64,000 bases of DNA. It comes from Kribbella sp. NBC_00382 (lineage in GTDB: Bacteria; Actinomycetota; Actinomycetes; Propionibacteriales; Kribbellaceae). Position 1 is the stretch's first letter; every line of letters starts with the position of its first letter. Where the stretch lies: NCBI RefSeq assembly GCF_036067295.1, contig NZ_CP107954.1, positions 2,294,001-2,358,000 on the forward strand. The letters run 5' to 3'. Positions 55,816-64,000 of this stretch are shown here, piece by piece. The notes under the pieces were generated by a model. The model was not told where the DNA came from and ran no database searches. It was given only the letters and a program-made list of their open reading frames with translations. A program made the translations under genes and the position numbers.

Positions 55816-55849
55816 CCCCTGATCGACATCGATCCAAGGAGAATCCCCG

Positions 55850-55981
55850 GTGCTGAAGAAGATTCTGCTGGTCCTGCTGGCCAGCGTCGGTGGATACTTC
55901 GTCTACAAGAAGACCCAGCAGGCCCGCGCCGAGCAGGACCTCTGGGCCGAGGCCGTCGACCCGGTCACCCCGGGCCGCTGA
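55850..55981 (+). CDS. DLW-39 family small membrane protein
   Basis: 43 residues between the two tRNAs, GTG start with AAGGAG 8 bases before it. MLKKILLVLLASVGGYFVYK is a single signal-anchor helix, followed by QQARAEQDLWAEAVDP. The DLW near position 30 names this short conserved actinobacterial family; function unknown. Confidence 0.9.
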   Translation: MLKKILLVLLASVGGYFVYKKTQQARAEQDLWAEAVDPVTPGR

Positions 55982-55994
55982 TCAAAACCCCCAC

Positions 55995-56067
55995 GGGGGC
56001 GTAGCTCAACTGGCAGAGCACTGCCTTTGCAAGGCAGGGGTTAGGGGTTCGAGTCCCCTCGTCTCCA
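55995..56067 (+). tRNA. tRNA-Ala (anticodon TGC)
   Basis: 73 nt. Acceptor GGGGGCG pairs (two G-U) with CGTCTCC; D arm GCTCAACTGGCAGAGC; anticodon loop CTTTGCAAG with TGC at 56028-56030; T arm AGGGGTTCGAGTCCCCT. CCA not encoded. Confidence 0.97.
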
Positions 56068-56072
56068 CCCCA

Positions 56073-56105
56073 AGAAAGCCGGTTCCCCCGCGGAACCGGC
56101 TTTCT
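56073..56105 (+). terminator. 14-bp hairpin after tRNA-Ala
   Basis: AGAAAGCCGGTTCC and GGAACCGGCTTTCT, 5-nt loop. The A/T-rich stem ends give a T-containing 3' side typical of an intrinsic terminator. Confidence 0.9.
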
Positions 56106-56503
56106 CCTTGTCCCGCGAACCCCCCACGCGCCCTCCGCCACTCGCTCCTACGTCGCTCACCACTCCGGGCGCTCCCACCCACCCTTCCTCGAGTACCGCT
56201 CCTCCGTCGCGTGAGTACTTGCCTAGGCGCGCCGTGGACCCTGCCGGAGCGTTCCACCGTCGACCAGGCCGACCGTCCCACGGCGAACTCCCAGCGCTCG
56301 CGGGCGCGGATCTGTCGAATGGCGCTGCGTGCTCAACAGCAGGACGCCTCCCCATCCACGCGGTCCTGCCGCCAGCGAACGCCAACTGACGTCTGACCAC
56401 CGATAAACCCGCGTTCGAGTCGCGTCGATGACCGTGTGCTCAGGACCTGAGGCCGTCCGGCTGGACTACTGAATGTGCCTTCAAGCCATGGCACCATGCG
56501 CTG
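56106..56503. other. 398-bp region with no supported gene
   Basis: Frames here read only Pro/Ser/Arg-rich simple sequence with no ribosome sites. I see no RNA gene or repeat. Confidence 0.6.
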
Positions 56504-56803
56504 GTGACAAGTGACGAATGGTCGCGGACGTCCATCTCGGTGTTTGACTCTGCGGGTGGGCTCGTGGAGACCACTGACTTGCCGGGATCTGGCCTAGAGC
56601 AGCAGTTGGAAGCCGCAGAGGTCTGGTTAAGAGAGTCGCACCTTCCCAGAGCGGCCAGTGGCGATGCATCTAGAGTGCGCCTGTTCTGTAGCTGGAGCCC
56701 TGCCGACGGCCAACATGCGATGACTCTTCCAGAAACACTCATCAAGGCCCTAGCCAGTGCAGACGGAGTCGTCTGGATGGACGTCTACCCACCTACCGAC
56801 TGA
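56504..56803 (+). CDS. Small protein of unknown function (99 residues)
   Basis: 99 residues from a GTG start, MTSDEWSRTSISVFDSAGG, ending ASADGVVWMDVYPPTD. Mixed composition and moderate length make a real gene plausible. It has a strand-helix-strand look (TSISVFDSAG; LEAAEVWLRE; RVRLFCSWSP). I do not recognise it; codon use is less GC-biased than its neighbours, a possible sign of transfer. Confidence 0.55.
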   Translation: MTSDEWSRTSISVFDSAGGLVETTDLPGSGLEQQLEAAEVWLRESHLPRAASGDASRVRLFCSWSPADGQHAMTLPETLIKALASADGVVWMDVYPPTD

Positions 56804-56823
56804 GCTCCTCGACTTTTAGGTGG

Positions 56824-57504
56824 TCAGACGTAGTTGTGGGTGCGGGAGAGGTTGGTGGACAGGTTGGGGTTGCCGTCTTCGGCTATGCGTTGGGCGAGGG
56901 CTTTGGTGCGGTCGGTGGCGCCTTCTGGGGAGGTGCCGGCGATCCAGTCGAGTTCGGGTTGGGTGATGCCGACCAGTTGGATGAAGTCGACTCGGCCGTG
57001 GAGTGTGTCGATGCCGTTGACCTCCGTGTCCGGCACCGTCAGGTAGCTCGTCAAGAGGGTGTTGCTGTCGGTACGCAGGGGCTGGCCGCGGCCGCTGATG
57101 AACTGGAAAGGTTCGAACCAGCGCTTTGATGTGTAGGTGTAGCGAGCGAGGTTGCTCATCGAGCTGACGGCCCATCCGCAGTCGTCCGGTCCGTCGGCTC
57201 GGACCTTCATCGTCATCTCGTAGCCCCAGCCGCTGAACTCGCCGCCGTACGACTCTTCATCGACGTAGAGCGTGGACATCCCGTATGTGAGCAGGTGCTG
57301 GTAGCCGTTCGGGCTGGGGAAGATGCTGCACCCGTCGAGGTACTCCTCGCCCCCGAACATGGCGCGTGCGGGAAGGAGTGTGCCGAGGTGCGCCGGCGTG
57401 ATGCCCGGATAGTGGGTGTCGAATGCCGCGTCGATTGCAAGCCACCCAGGCGCCCAGTCGTCTTCGACTGCAGCCTTGGCGAGGTACTCCGCCTTGGTCA
57501 TCAT
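56824..57504 (-). CDS. SUFU (Suppressor of fused) domain protein
   Basis: About 226 residues from ATG 57504 (MMTKAEYLAKAAV). The SUFU fold is suggested by GWLAIDAAFDTHYPGITPAH, STLYVDEESYGGEFSGWGYE, MTMKVRADG, FIQLVGITQPELDWI. Bacterial SUFU proteins are scattered and often appear in toxin-immunity or polymorphic-toxin contexts, usually as immunity-like proteins. Here no toxin domain gene is adjacent, but the neighbour is a P-loop kinase-like protein. Confidence 0.82.
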   Translation of the reverse strand: MMTKAEYLAKAAVEDDWAPGWLAIDAAFDTHYPGITPAHLGTLLPARAMFGGEEYLDGCSIFPSPNGYQHLLTYGMSTLYVDEESYGGEFSGWGYEMTMKVRADGPDDCGWAVSSMSNLARYTYTSKRWFEPFQFISGRGQPLRTDSNTLLTSYLTVPDTEVNGIDTLHGRVDFIQLVGITQPELDWIAGTSPEGATDRTKALAQRIAEDGNPNLSTNLSRTHNYV

Positions 57505-57607
57505 CGGCCGATCATGACAGCCGCCGGGGCGACGGCGAGGAAAGGGAGCGGCAGGCATACTGCGGTAGGTGCGGGCGCGGCTGCGGCGAAGGGGCGGTGG
57601 TGGGGCG

Positions 57608-58162
57608 GTGTTTCTGCTGCAGATGTCGGGGGTTCCGGGTTCTGGGAAGTCGACCGTTGCCGCGCATGTCGTGGAGACGTTCGGTGCGGTTGCCTTGGAC
57701 TACGACGTCATCAAGACGGCTGTTCTCGATTCGGGCGCTGACCTCGACGCTAGTGCCAAGGCGGCGTACGAGGTGATGTACGCGTTGGCTCGGCAGGTGC
57801 TTGGTCAAGGGCATCCGGTGATCATGGACAGTCCGTGCGGTTGGCCGCGCATCGTCAATGAGGGCAGGGAAATCGCCAAGGCGCACGGTGCTGGCTACCG
57901 GTACATCGAGTGCCAGGTTCGTGATTTGAAGCTGCTCGACCAGAGGCTTGCTCAGCGGCCGCGGCTGCGGACCCATCGTCGCGGCGTGGACCAGCCGCCG
58001 GTGGATCTCGGTGACGAGCCGATGGATGGGGCGGCGCTGTTCCGCGTCTGGATGGACCGTGTCGAACGGCCCTCGGACAACTACCTTCAGCTGGACATGC
58101 ACCGACCGCTGTCCGAAGTACTACCCGAGGTCGACCTTTACCTCAAGGCATCCGGCAACTGA
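57608..58162 (+). CDS. P-loop kinase-like AAA protein
   Basis: About 184 residues from GTG 57608; a longer frame at 57569 gives an Arg/Gly-rich start. Walker A QMSGVPGSGKSTVAAHV, then VALDYDVIKTAVLD, LGQGHPVIMDSPCGWPRIVN, YIECQVRDLKLLDQRLAQRP with Arg-rich lid. This is the zeta-toxin/AAA_33 kinase family shape (small-molecule kinase). Substrate unknown. Divergent from the SUFU gene (103 bp apart). Confidence 0.75.
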   Translation: MFLLQMSGVPGSGKSTVAAHVVETFGAVALDYDVIKTAVLDSGADLDASAKAAYEVMYALARQVLGQGHPVIMDSPCGWPRIVNEGREIAKAHGAGYRYIECQVRDLKLLDQRLAQRPRLRTHRRGVDQPPVDLGDEPMDGAALFRVWMDRVERPSDNYLQLDMHRPLSEVLPEVDLYLKASGN

Positions 58163-58531
58163 GGGCCACGGCGGAGTACACGGCCGGCCGAGGGCAGCTC
58201 CCGGCCCAGGCTCAGCCGCTGCCACAACACGTGGTACCCGCTTGCTTGCCTCTTGCCCTGGCTGAGAGGGGCTCTAGCTCTGAGTCCGAACGCCAGAAGG
58301 GTTATCAGCAACTGGCCGGCGACAAACACGCACCCGCCAACGATGACCTGCGCTCCCCTGCCACCAGTCGCCTAGTACGTGCTTGCTGAGTTGAGGGCGC
58401 GCGAGCCGATCTCTCATCGGACCGAGTTGGGGACGACCCGCGCCGACTTCGAGGCGCAGACGACGGGCGACGGTTTGGCGTCGGGGTGACTCCGGGTGGC
58501 AGGCGGTCTACGACCAAGGGACTGTCGTGGG
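58163..58531. other. 369-bp region with no supported gene
   Basis: Contains no long frame with protein-like content and no clear repeat. Likely 3' flank between a plus-strand gene and the end of the AraC gene. Confidence 0.55.
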
Positions 58532-59434
58532 CTAAGGCAGGTCGGGGGTGCTGGTGCGGAGGTGGGTGGCGTGTTGGCCGGGTAGGGTGCCGAAGAGGCG
58601 GCGGTATTCGCGGTTGAACTGGGAGGGGCTGTCGTAGCCGACCAGGTGGCCGATGCCGGCTACGTCGCCGGGGTGGGCGGCCAATAAGGACCGTGCCTCC
58701 TGGAGGCGGATGCGTTTCTGGAACTGGAGTGGGCTCAACGCCGTGATGGCGCGGAAGTGGCGGTGGAAGGCGGCTGGGCTCATGCCGGCCAGGCGGGCCA
58801 GGTCGGCGATCCGCATCGGTTCGGCGTAGTTGTCGCGGATCCAGCGGATGGCTCGGCTGATGTGGGTGAGGCTGCTGTCGGCCAGGCCGATCTGGCGGAT
58901 CACCTCGCCGTGCGGGCCGGTGAGCAGGCGCCAGAGGATCTCGCGCTCGAGCATCGGGGCCAGTACCGGGATGTCGTCAGGCGTGTCGAGTAGGCGGAGC
59001 ATGCGGGCCGCAGCGTCGAGGATCTCCGGGCTGGCGGGACCGGTGGCCATCGCCGGGGTGCTTGCCGTACTACGGGATCGCTGGCCCACCCTGGATTCCA
59101 GGAGCAGCGGCGCGATGGCGGCCGGGCGTAGTACCAGGCCCAGCCCCAGCGAAGGCACCTCCGGCGATGCCTCGATGAAGTGGCCGGTGACCGGCAGGTC
59201 GGCCGTCACGATCAGGAGCTCGCCCGCGCGGTACTCGAAGACCTCGTTGCCGAGCAGGAGCTGCTTGCCGCCCTGAGCCATCACGACCAGCAGCGGCTCG
59301 GTGAGCGAGTACTCCTGGGCCGAGGACTCCATCCGGGCGAGCGACAGGCCGTCGATCGGAGACTGCAGATCCGGCCGGGCATGGGTCGCGAGCCGGTCCC
59401 GGATCTCGGCGAGCAGTACGGAGCTGTCAGGCAT
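58532..59434 (-). CDS. AraC family transcriptional regulator (AraC_N cupin, C-terminal HTH)
   Basis: 300 residues. An AraC_N-type sensing domain (YSLTEPLLVVMAQGGKQLLL, YRAGELLIVTADLPVTGHFI) and two HTH motifs at the C-terminus: MRIADLARLAGMSPAAFHRH and GIGHLVGYDSPSQFNREYRR. Divergent from an aldo/keto reductase, the common arrangement for a regulator of its neighbour. Confidence 0.92.
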   Translation of the reverse strand: MPDSSVLLAEIRDRLATHARPDLQSPIDGLSLARMESSAQEYSLTEPLLVVMAQGGKQLLLGNEVFEYRAGELLIVTADLPVTGHFIEASPEVPSLGLGLVLRPAAIAPLLLESRVGQRSRSTASTPAMATGPASPEILDAAARMLRLLDTPDDIPVLAPMLEREILWRLLTGPHGEVIRQIGLADSSLTHISRAIRWIRDNYAEPMRIADLARLAGMSPAAFHRHFRAITALSPLQFQKRIRLQEARSLLAAHPGDVAGIGHLVGYDSPSQFNREYRRLFGTLPGQHATHLRTSTPDLP

Positions 59435-59575
59435 GATCCCAGCAAATCACAGTCAGACACGATTCGGCCGAAGATGATCGGAATAGGCAACAGCCAGCGC
59501 GGATCAATCTACCGCCAAAGCACACGAAGACGCTTCGATAGTGGCAACACCAAAACCACGAACTGGAGCATGATC

Positions 59576-60658
59576 ATGCAACTCGATCACTATGTCACCC
59601 TCGGCCGTTCCGGCCTGCGCGTCAGCCCGTTCTCGCTCGGCGCGATGACGTTCGGCGAGGACCCGGGCGGCGCCGGCACCACCGTCGAGGAGTCCGAGAA
59701 GATCCTCGCCACCTTCCTCGACCTCGGCGGCAACTTCGTCGACACGGCGAACTTCTACACCAACGGCCACTCGGAGAAGATCCTCGGCGACTTCTTCGCC
59801 GCCCAGCCCGGCCGCCGCGAGCACGTAGTACTGGCGTCGAAGTTCTTCGGCAACATGTTCCCCGGCGACCCGAACGGCGGCGGCGCCGGCCGCACATCGA
59901 TCCGCGCGCAGCTCGACCAGACGTTGCGCCGCCTGCAGACCGACTACCTCGACCTGTACTACCTGCACAACTGGGACCGCCACACCCCGATCGAGGAAAC
60001 GCTCAGCACGCTCGACGACCTCGTCCGGGCCGGCAAGATCCGCTACGTCGGCTTCTCCAACACGCCCGCGTGGTTCACCGCCCAGGCACAGACGACGGCC
60101 CTGCTGAAGAACTGGACCCCGTTGATCGCGCTGCAGGTCGAGTACAGCCTCCTGGCCCGCACGGTCGAGGGCGAGGTCGCCCCGTTCGCGCTCGACCAGG
60201 GCATCGCGCTGACGCCGTACAGCCCGCTGGCTCACGGCTTCCTCTCCGGCAAGTACCGGCGCGGTACCGAGGTCACCGACTCGGCCCGTACTGCGTACGT
60301 CGGCAGCCCCACCGAGGCCCAGTACGTCGTCATCGACGCCGTCGCCAAGATCGCCGACGAACTCGGGACCAGCTCGGCAGCCGTCTCACTGGCATGGCTG
60401 CGAGCCCGGCAAGGCACCGTCGTACCGATCATCGGAGCCCGCCGGGTCGAGCACCTGGAGAGCAATCTGGCGGCGCTCGCCGTGACCCTGACACCCGGAC
60501 AGCTGAGCACCCTGGACGAGGTCTCGGCGCCGACCCTCAACTACCCCGCCCCGATGCACGGAGCGCCGCGGGACATGCTCCAGTTCGCCGGCACCACGGT
60601 CGATGGGGTGCCCTCGACGGTCTACCCGCCACTCCTGCAGAGCGACGTCCGCTACTGA
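59576..60658 (+). CDS. Aldo/keto reductase
   Basis: 360 residues from ATG 59576 (GGAG 7 bases before it; an ATG at 59570 is too close). Catalytic pattern: NFVDTANFYTNGHSE (Asp, Tyr), VVLASKFF (Lys), YLDLYYLHNWDR (His). NADPH site near VPIIGARRVEHLESNLAAL. Reduces aldehydes or ketones of unknown identity. Likely AraC-controlled. Overlaps the convergent GNAT stop by 7 bp. Confidence 0.92.
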   Translation: MQLDHYVTLGRSGLRVSPFSLGAMTFGEDPGGAGTTVEESEKILATFLDLGGNFVDTANFYTNGHSEKILGDFFAAQPGRREHVVLASKFFGNMFPGDPNGGGAGRTSIRAQLDQTLRRLQTDYLDLYYLHNWDRHTPIEETLSTLDDLVRAGKIRYVGFSNTPAWFTAQAQTTALLKNWTPLIALQVEYSLLARTVEGEVAPFALDQGIALTPYSPLAHGFLSGKYRRGTEVTDSARTAYVGSPTEAQYVVIDAVAKIADELGTSSAAVSLAWLRARQGTVVPIIGARRVEHLESNLAALAVTLTPGQLSTLDEVSAPTLNYPAPMHGAPRDMLQFAGTTVDGVPSTVYPPLLQSDVRY

Positions 60659-61119
60659 GGCTCCGCCGAGAAGACCCGGAAGCCGCGGCTCTGGTAGTTG
60701 CCGAGGGCATGGGCATGATCGTCGGAGGAGGTCTGCAGCCAGACCCGCTTGGTCGGCCGGCCGAGTTGCCAGGCCAGCTGGGTCGCGGCGGTCAGGAAGG
60801 CGGCTCCGAGTCCTCTCCCCTGGTACGCCGGAACGAGGCCGAACACCACGATGCCGACCTCACCGTCCGCGCTGAGCTCCAGCTCCACCACGCCGGCCGT
60901 CTCACCCTCCAGCCGGGCAATCCAGGTCCGGATGGCGGGATGGGACAGCTCGGCGACCCACTCCTCGTCGCTCCACTCCAACCGGCCGTGCGCCTTCAAC
61001 GGCTCCCAGATCCACACGTAAACGGACCGCACGACAGCAGCGTCATCCGGCCCCACCTCGACCAACTCGATGGACACATCCAGCAGCTCCCCCGAAACAA
61101 GCTGATCGGGAGAAGTCAT
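60652..61119 (-). CDS. GNAT family N-acetyltransferase
   Basis: 155 residues from ATG 61119. The frame continues upstream to 61308 but there it would overlap the divergent lipoprotein gene; GGAG directly abuts ATG 61119, which is not ideal. Core: WIARLEGETAGVVELEL, GIVVFGLVPAYQGRGLGAAF (QGRGLG acetyl-CoA loop), LGNYQSRGFRVF. Substrate unknown. Confidence 0.78.
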   Translation of the reverse strand: MTSPDQLVSGELLDVSIELVEVGPDDAAVVRSVYVWIWEPLKAHGRLEWSDEEWVAELSHPAIRTWIARLEGETAGVVELELSADGEVGIVVFGLVPAYQGRGLGAAFLTAATQLAWQLGRPTKRVWLQTSSDDHAHALGNYQSRGFRVFSAEPQ

Positions 61120-61217
61120 CTCCAGGCGCGTGATGATTTCGGTAGCTCCCAGGTCTGTTCGCAGGTCAGGTGCGGGTAGATCGTGTGGAGATGAAAACTG
61201 AAGTGTGGATCTGAAGT

Positions 61218-61919
61218 ATGTGGGGGGCAAGGGGTAAGCGATCGGTGGGGGGACTGCTGATCGCACTGGCACTACTACTGACCGGCTGCGGCATCGAAAC
61301 CTCGTCACCGCGGGTCGCCGGCCGGGTCACCAGTACGACGGACCCGGGCGCCGCAGCGTCGTCTGACGCATCGGCCGAGCCATCGGCAACCGAGGCCGTC
61401 ACGCCGTCAAGCACACCGAGCACGCCGCCGAGCACCTCGGCCGGTACGCCGTCCGTGCCGCCGCCTGCTCTGGTGTCGAAGCCGGTCAAGGCGACGCCGG
61501 TCGTGGTGACCAAGAACGTGGTCGTGGTGCGGTCGGTGGCGTTCAAGAAGAAGAACGTACGGGACCCGGAGCGGCCACAAGGTGAGAGCGCCGTCACCAC
61601 GCGAGGGGTGAAGGGCAAGAAGCAACTCACCTATGCGGTGACATATACGGACGGCAAGGAGACCGGTCGGCGGCTCGTCCGCGAGGTTGTCACCGTTGCA
61701 CCGGTCACCCAGATCACGTCGATCGGCACGAAGAAGGAAGAGACCGGCGGTGGATGCGACCCGAACTACACCGGGTGCGTCCCGATCGCCAGCGACGTCG
61801 ACTGCGAAGGTGGCACCGGCAACGGGCCGGCGTACGTCGCGGGCCCGGTCGAGGTGATCGGCTCCGACATCTACCGCCTCGACGCCGACCACGACGGTAT
61901 CGGGTGTGAGGACGGGTAA
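61218..61919 (+). CDS. Lipoprotein with G5 and Excalibur domains
   Basis: 233 residues. Lipobox LLLTGC (Cys 24) after a signal helix. A Ser/Thr/Pro-rich linker, a G5 domain (VRSVAFKKKNVRDPERPQGE to LVREVVTVAPVTQITSIGTK) and an Excalibur Ca-binding motif at the C-terminus (DVDCEGGTGNGPAYV, DADHDGIGCEDG). G5 domains bind amino sugars or cell wall; Excalibur binds calcium. Likely a surface-anchored wall-associated protein. Confidence 0.88.
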   Translation: MWGARGKRSVGGLLIALALLLTGCGIETSSPRVAGRVTSTTDPGAAASSDASAEPSATEAVTPSSTPSTPPSTSAGTPSVPPPALVSKPVKATPVVVTKNVVVVRSVAFKKKNVRDPERPQGESAVTTRGVKGKKQLTYAVTYTDGKETGRRLVREVVTVAPVTQITSIGTKKEETGGGCDPNYTGCVPIASDVDCEGGTGNGPAYVAGPVEVIGSDIYRLDADHDGIGCEDG

Positions 61920-62179
61920 CCGGATCTGTTGCCTGGGGCTACTAAATTGATTGCCTGGTGCATCGATAGGGGGAGGGCGTGACAGTTCGTGTACGGATTG
62001 TCACGGGGAACTCACTGTTTGTTTGCGGGTGCGTGCAGATGTCCTGAGTGGCCTAGCGGTCGGTGGAGTGGACGCCGGAGTCTCTGTGGAGGAAGACAGC
62101 GGGCAAACCACTGACGACGTGATCGCGCGGACACCTACCGGAACTGCGCGGGCCGGTCGACGACGGAGGTTCCGGACGC

Positions 62180-62809
62180 GTGCTCGAGACCTATCGCGGT
62201 ATTCCGCACCTGTTGGACACCTGGGTCGTGCTGACCGGGATGACGGTTCCGATCGCCATCTCGTCGGCGCGCCGGCCAGGTAGTCCGGTCCCACGGATCG
62301 CGGCTCTGCTGATGCCCGCTGCCTTCGCGCTGATCCTCGCGGCCACGCTCAGCCCGACCAGCCACCGGCTGCCAGGGATCGGCAGTTGCGGCACACACCT
62401 GACCACCACCGGTGGGCTCACCTCGATCCAGGGCCTGCTGAACGTCCTGCTCTTCATCCCGGCGGCGGGGCTGCTGACCCTGGCGAGTGGCCGGCCCGCG
62501 GACGGGATCGCGGCGGGGATCGGGATGTCCGCGGCGGTCGAGGCGGTCCAGGCGCTGATCCCACCGCTCGGCCGGTCGTGTCAGCTGCACGACCTGATCG
62601 CGAACACCGGCGGCGCGTTCGCAGGCGTCGGCCTGGCCGCGGGTCTCCAGGTCGCGCTGCGGGCGGCGACCCGCCCGGTCATTCTGACGAACCCCGGGTA
62701 CGTCGTGGAGCACAGCGCGATCCTGGTCAGACGCCCGGCCGCCCGCCATCGCCGCCCCGAGCTGGCCCCCGTACTGGCCAAGGCCCGACCCGTCGCCCGA
62801 GCCAGATGA
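62180..62809 (+). CDS. VanZ-like membrane protein
   Basis: 209 residues, GTG start with GGAGGT 9 bases before it. Four or five hydrophobic segments (IAALLMPAAFALILAATLSP, LLNVLLFIPAAGLLTLASG, LIANTGGAFAGVGLAAGLQ). The motif NVLLFIPAAG and SAAVEAVQAL then SCQLHDLIANTGGA is VanZ-type. A basic C-terminal tail follows. Function in actinobacteria is unknown; VanZ alters teicoplanin response in enterococci. Confidence 0.82.
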   Translation: MLETYRGIPHLLDTWVVLTGMTVPIAISSARRPGSPVPRIAALLMPAAFALILAATLSPTSHRLPGIGSCGTHLTTTGGLTSIQGLLNVLLFIPAAGLLTLASGRPADGIAAGIGMSAAVEAVQALIPPLGRSCQLHDLIANTGGAFAGVGLAAGLQVALRAATRPVILTNPGYVVEHSAILVRRPAARHRRPELAPVLAKARPVARAR

Positions 62810-62824
62810 GCTGGCCTTGCATAG

Positions 62825-62884
62825 TTATCCACAGGTTGTGGGTAAACCGGGGGATGAAGGGTCATAACCCTGGAGATATCCACA
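62825..62884. promoter_or_regulatory. Cluster of three DnaA boxes outside oriC
   Basis: TTATCCACA (62825-62833, perfect), TGTGGGTAA (62837-62845, complement TTACCCACA) and ATATCCACA (62876-62884), in the short space between convergent vanZ-like and pentapeptide genes. 20.5 kb from oriC. Confidence 0.68.
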
Positions 62885-62897
62885 GGCATGCCTCGGG

Positions 62898-63500
62898 TCA
62901 GGGGCGTACCTCCAGGCCCAGCGAGGTGGTGATGACGATCGCCTGGGGCAGGTCCACGATCGCGTCCCTGAGCGTGGCGGTGAGCGGATCGAGCGTCGAG
63001 AGGTCGGATCCGCGTAGGTCCGCGCCGGTGAAGTCCGCCCGTTGCATCGAGGCGCCGGACAGGTCCACGTTCCGCAGTACGGCCTTGGTCGCGCGCAGAC
63101 CGGTGAGATCGGCCTCCCGCAGCTTCGTGCCGCTGATCTCAGCTCCGGTCAGGTTCGCACCAGCCAGACCCACGAACGACCAGTCGCCGCCCTCGACCTT
63201 CATCAGGTTGTAGGTGCAGTCGTCGAACATGCTGCCCATCAACTTGCACCGGGTGAAGGTGCTGTCGAAGAACGAGCACCGGACGAAGGTGCAGTTCACG
63301 AACGCGGCCTCCTGGTGCACCGACGCGTTGAACCGGACCCCGCGGAAGACGCACTCCTCGAACACCCCGCGCTGGTTGTTCACCTCGGTCAGATCCGAGT
63401 CGATGAACAACACCCGGCTGTACGTCTGCCCGGACGGATCGGCCTCGTCCCAATCGCGGATCGTGGACTCGGTCTTGGGTGCTGACCTGTGCTGCGCCAT
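62898..63500 (-). CDS. Pentapeptide repeat protein
   Basis: 200 residues. Repeats of the A(D/N)LxG type: FEECVFRGVRFNASV, VNCTFVRCSFFDSTFTRCKL, LAGANLTGAEISGTKLREAD, SGASMQRADFTGADLRGSDL. This forms a right-handed beta-helix. Some such proteins (Qnr, MfpA) mimic DNA and protect gyrase; most have unknown roles. The start ATG has GGGAGTGCC before it. Confidence 0.9.
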   Translation of the reverse strand: MAQHRSAPKTESTIRDWDEADPSGQTYSRVLFIDSDLTEVNNQRGVFEECVFRGVRFNASVHQEAAFVNCTFVRCSFFDSTFTRCKLMGSMFDDCTYNLMKVEGGDWSFVGLAGANLTGAEISGTKLREADLTGLRATKAVLRNVDLSGASMQRADFTGADLRGSDLSTLDPLTATLRDAIVDLPQAIVITTSLGLEVRP

Positions 63501-63575
63501 GGCACTCCCTTCGGTTAGCCCGCAGTTTGCCCTGATCCACCGACAAAGTTCAGATCGAGCGGGAGGATGGCCGAT

Positions 63576-64000
63576 GTGACCGGATCAGAGCGAGTGATGG
63601 TGTTCGGCGCCGGCGGGTTTCTCGGGGGCACGATCTGCCGGCTGCTGGCGGAGCGCGGGATCGAGTACCGCGGGTTCACCCGATCGACCGGCGACCCGCA
63701 TCGGCGCTTCGACCTGGCCAGCGGGCACTGTTATGCGCTGGATACCCAGCTCGGAGCGTACAAGCCGACGGTGATCGTCAACGCCGCGGCCGCCACCCAT
63801 GGCGACGTCCTCGAGCTGACTCGTGGCAACGTCGTCGCCGTCCAGTCGCTGCTGTCCTCGATGAACGGGCACGCGACCAACGCGCGCTTCATCCAGATCG
63901 GTTCGGCCGCGGAGTACGGCGGCGCGCCACGCGGTACTAGCCAAGACGAGCAGGCTGAGCTCCGTCCAGGAGCGGCGTACGGGTACACCAAGCTGGCCGG
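63576..64000 (+). CDS. NAD(P)-dependent epimerase/reductase (3' truncated)
   Basis: About 141 codons visible, running off the window. GTG 63576 has GGAGG 9 bases before it; ATG 63567 is too close to that site. Rossmann motif VMVFGAGGFLGGTICRLLAE, the strand TVIVNAAAAT, a later IQIGSAAEYGG and Tyr-x3-Lys in AYGYTKLA, the extended SDR catalytic pair. Probably acts on a nucleotide sugar. Confidence 0.85.
   Translation, partial: MTGSERVMVFGAGGFLGGTICRLLAERGIEYRGFTRSTGDPHRRFDLASGHCYALDTQLGAYKPTVIVNAAAATHGDVLELTRGNVVAVQSLLSSMNGHATNARFIQIGSAAEYGGAPRGTSQDEQAELRPGAAYGYTKLA

Noticed and set aside
56106..56396. Frames after tRNA-Ala
   Set aside because: Pro/Ser/Arg-rich in every frame and no ribosome site; more likely non-coding.
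61120..61308. Longer N-terminus of the GNAT at 60652-61119
   Set aside because: It would overlap the divergent lipoprotein gene and adds Pro/Arg-rich residues unlike a GNAT start.

Overview
The window is about 64 kb of high-GC actinobacterial chromosome centred on the replication origin. Gene order matches the conserved actinobacterial origin neighbourhood: pcnA/cca, a DUF6049 protein, murJ, a pseudokinase, sigM, its anti-sigma factor, trxB, trxA, a cwlM-like amidase, parB, parA, rsmG, jag, yidC, yidD, rnpA, rpmH, dnaA, oriC, dnaN, gnd, recF, dciA, gyrB, gyrA, a DUF3566 gene, tRNA-Ile, a DLW-39 gene and tRNA-Ala. The gene set, codon style and flanking genes suggest the Nocardioidales, most likely a Kribbella-like soil actinomycete. 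The genus is an inference; no 16S gene is present.

Layout. 1-9.2 kb is accessory: the 3' end of a GH30 glycosidase, a VOC protein, an amidase, a PhoD phosphatase, a GNAT, an AAA ATPase with a palindromic promoter, a membrane protein and an aminotransferase IV protein. 9.2-20.8 kb holds pcnA plus a same-strand run for the cell envelope and thiol stress: DUF6049, murJ, pseudokinase, sigM, anti-sigma, trxBA and the peptidoglycan amidase. A sigma-R type promoter lies before trxB. 20.8-30.9 kb has an MMPL exporter divergent from a PadR regulator with three shared operators, then GNAT, aminotransferase, Ddl, SURF1, DUF3817, methyltransferase and SCO6745-family genes.

30.9-39.4 kb is the chromosome-segregation block. 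A 1.55-kb gene-free, repeat-rich segment carries a parS-like site. ParB follows, then a regularly spaced array of parS sites, a ParA with a very long disordered N-terminal extension, rsmG (parS in its first codons), jag, yidC, yidD, rnpA and rpmH. 39.4-55.7 kb is the replication block, with twin perfect DnaA boxes before dnaA and oriC between dnaA and dnaN. Three related membrane-anchored proteins of unknown function lie between a multi-pass membrane protein and gyrB.

55.7-64 kb holds two tRNA genes with a DLW-39 gene between them, then accessory genes: a small unknown, a SUFU-domain protein, a P-loop kinase, an AraC/aldo-keto reductase pair, a GNAT, a G5/Excalibur lipoprotein, a VanZ-like protein, a pentapeptide-repeat protein and a truncated epimerase. 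A remote DnaA-box cluster lies at 62.8 kb.

The most unusual signals are the 35-36 bp-spaced parS array between parA and parB, the ParA extension whose DNA carries a parS and three DnaA boxes, the double-ATGA small ORF between sigM and its anti-sigma gene, and the PadR operator set. Start codons were chosen by eye from Shine-Dalgarno placement and family N-termini.
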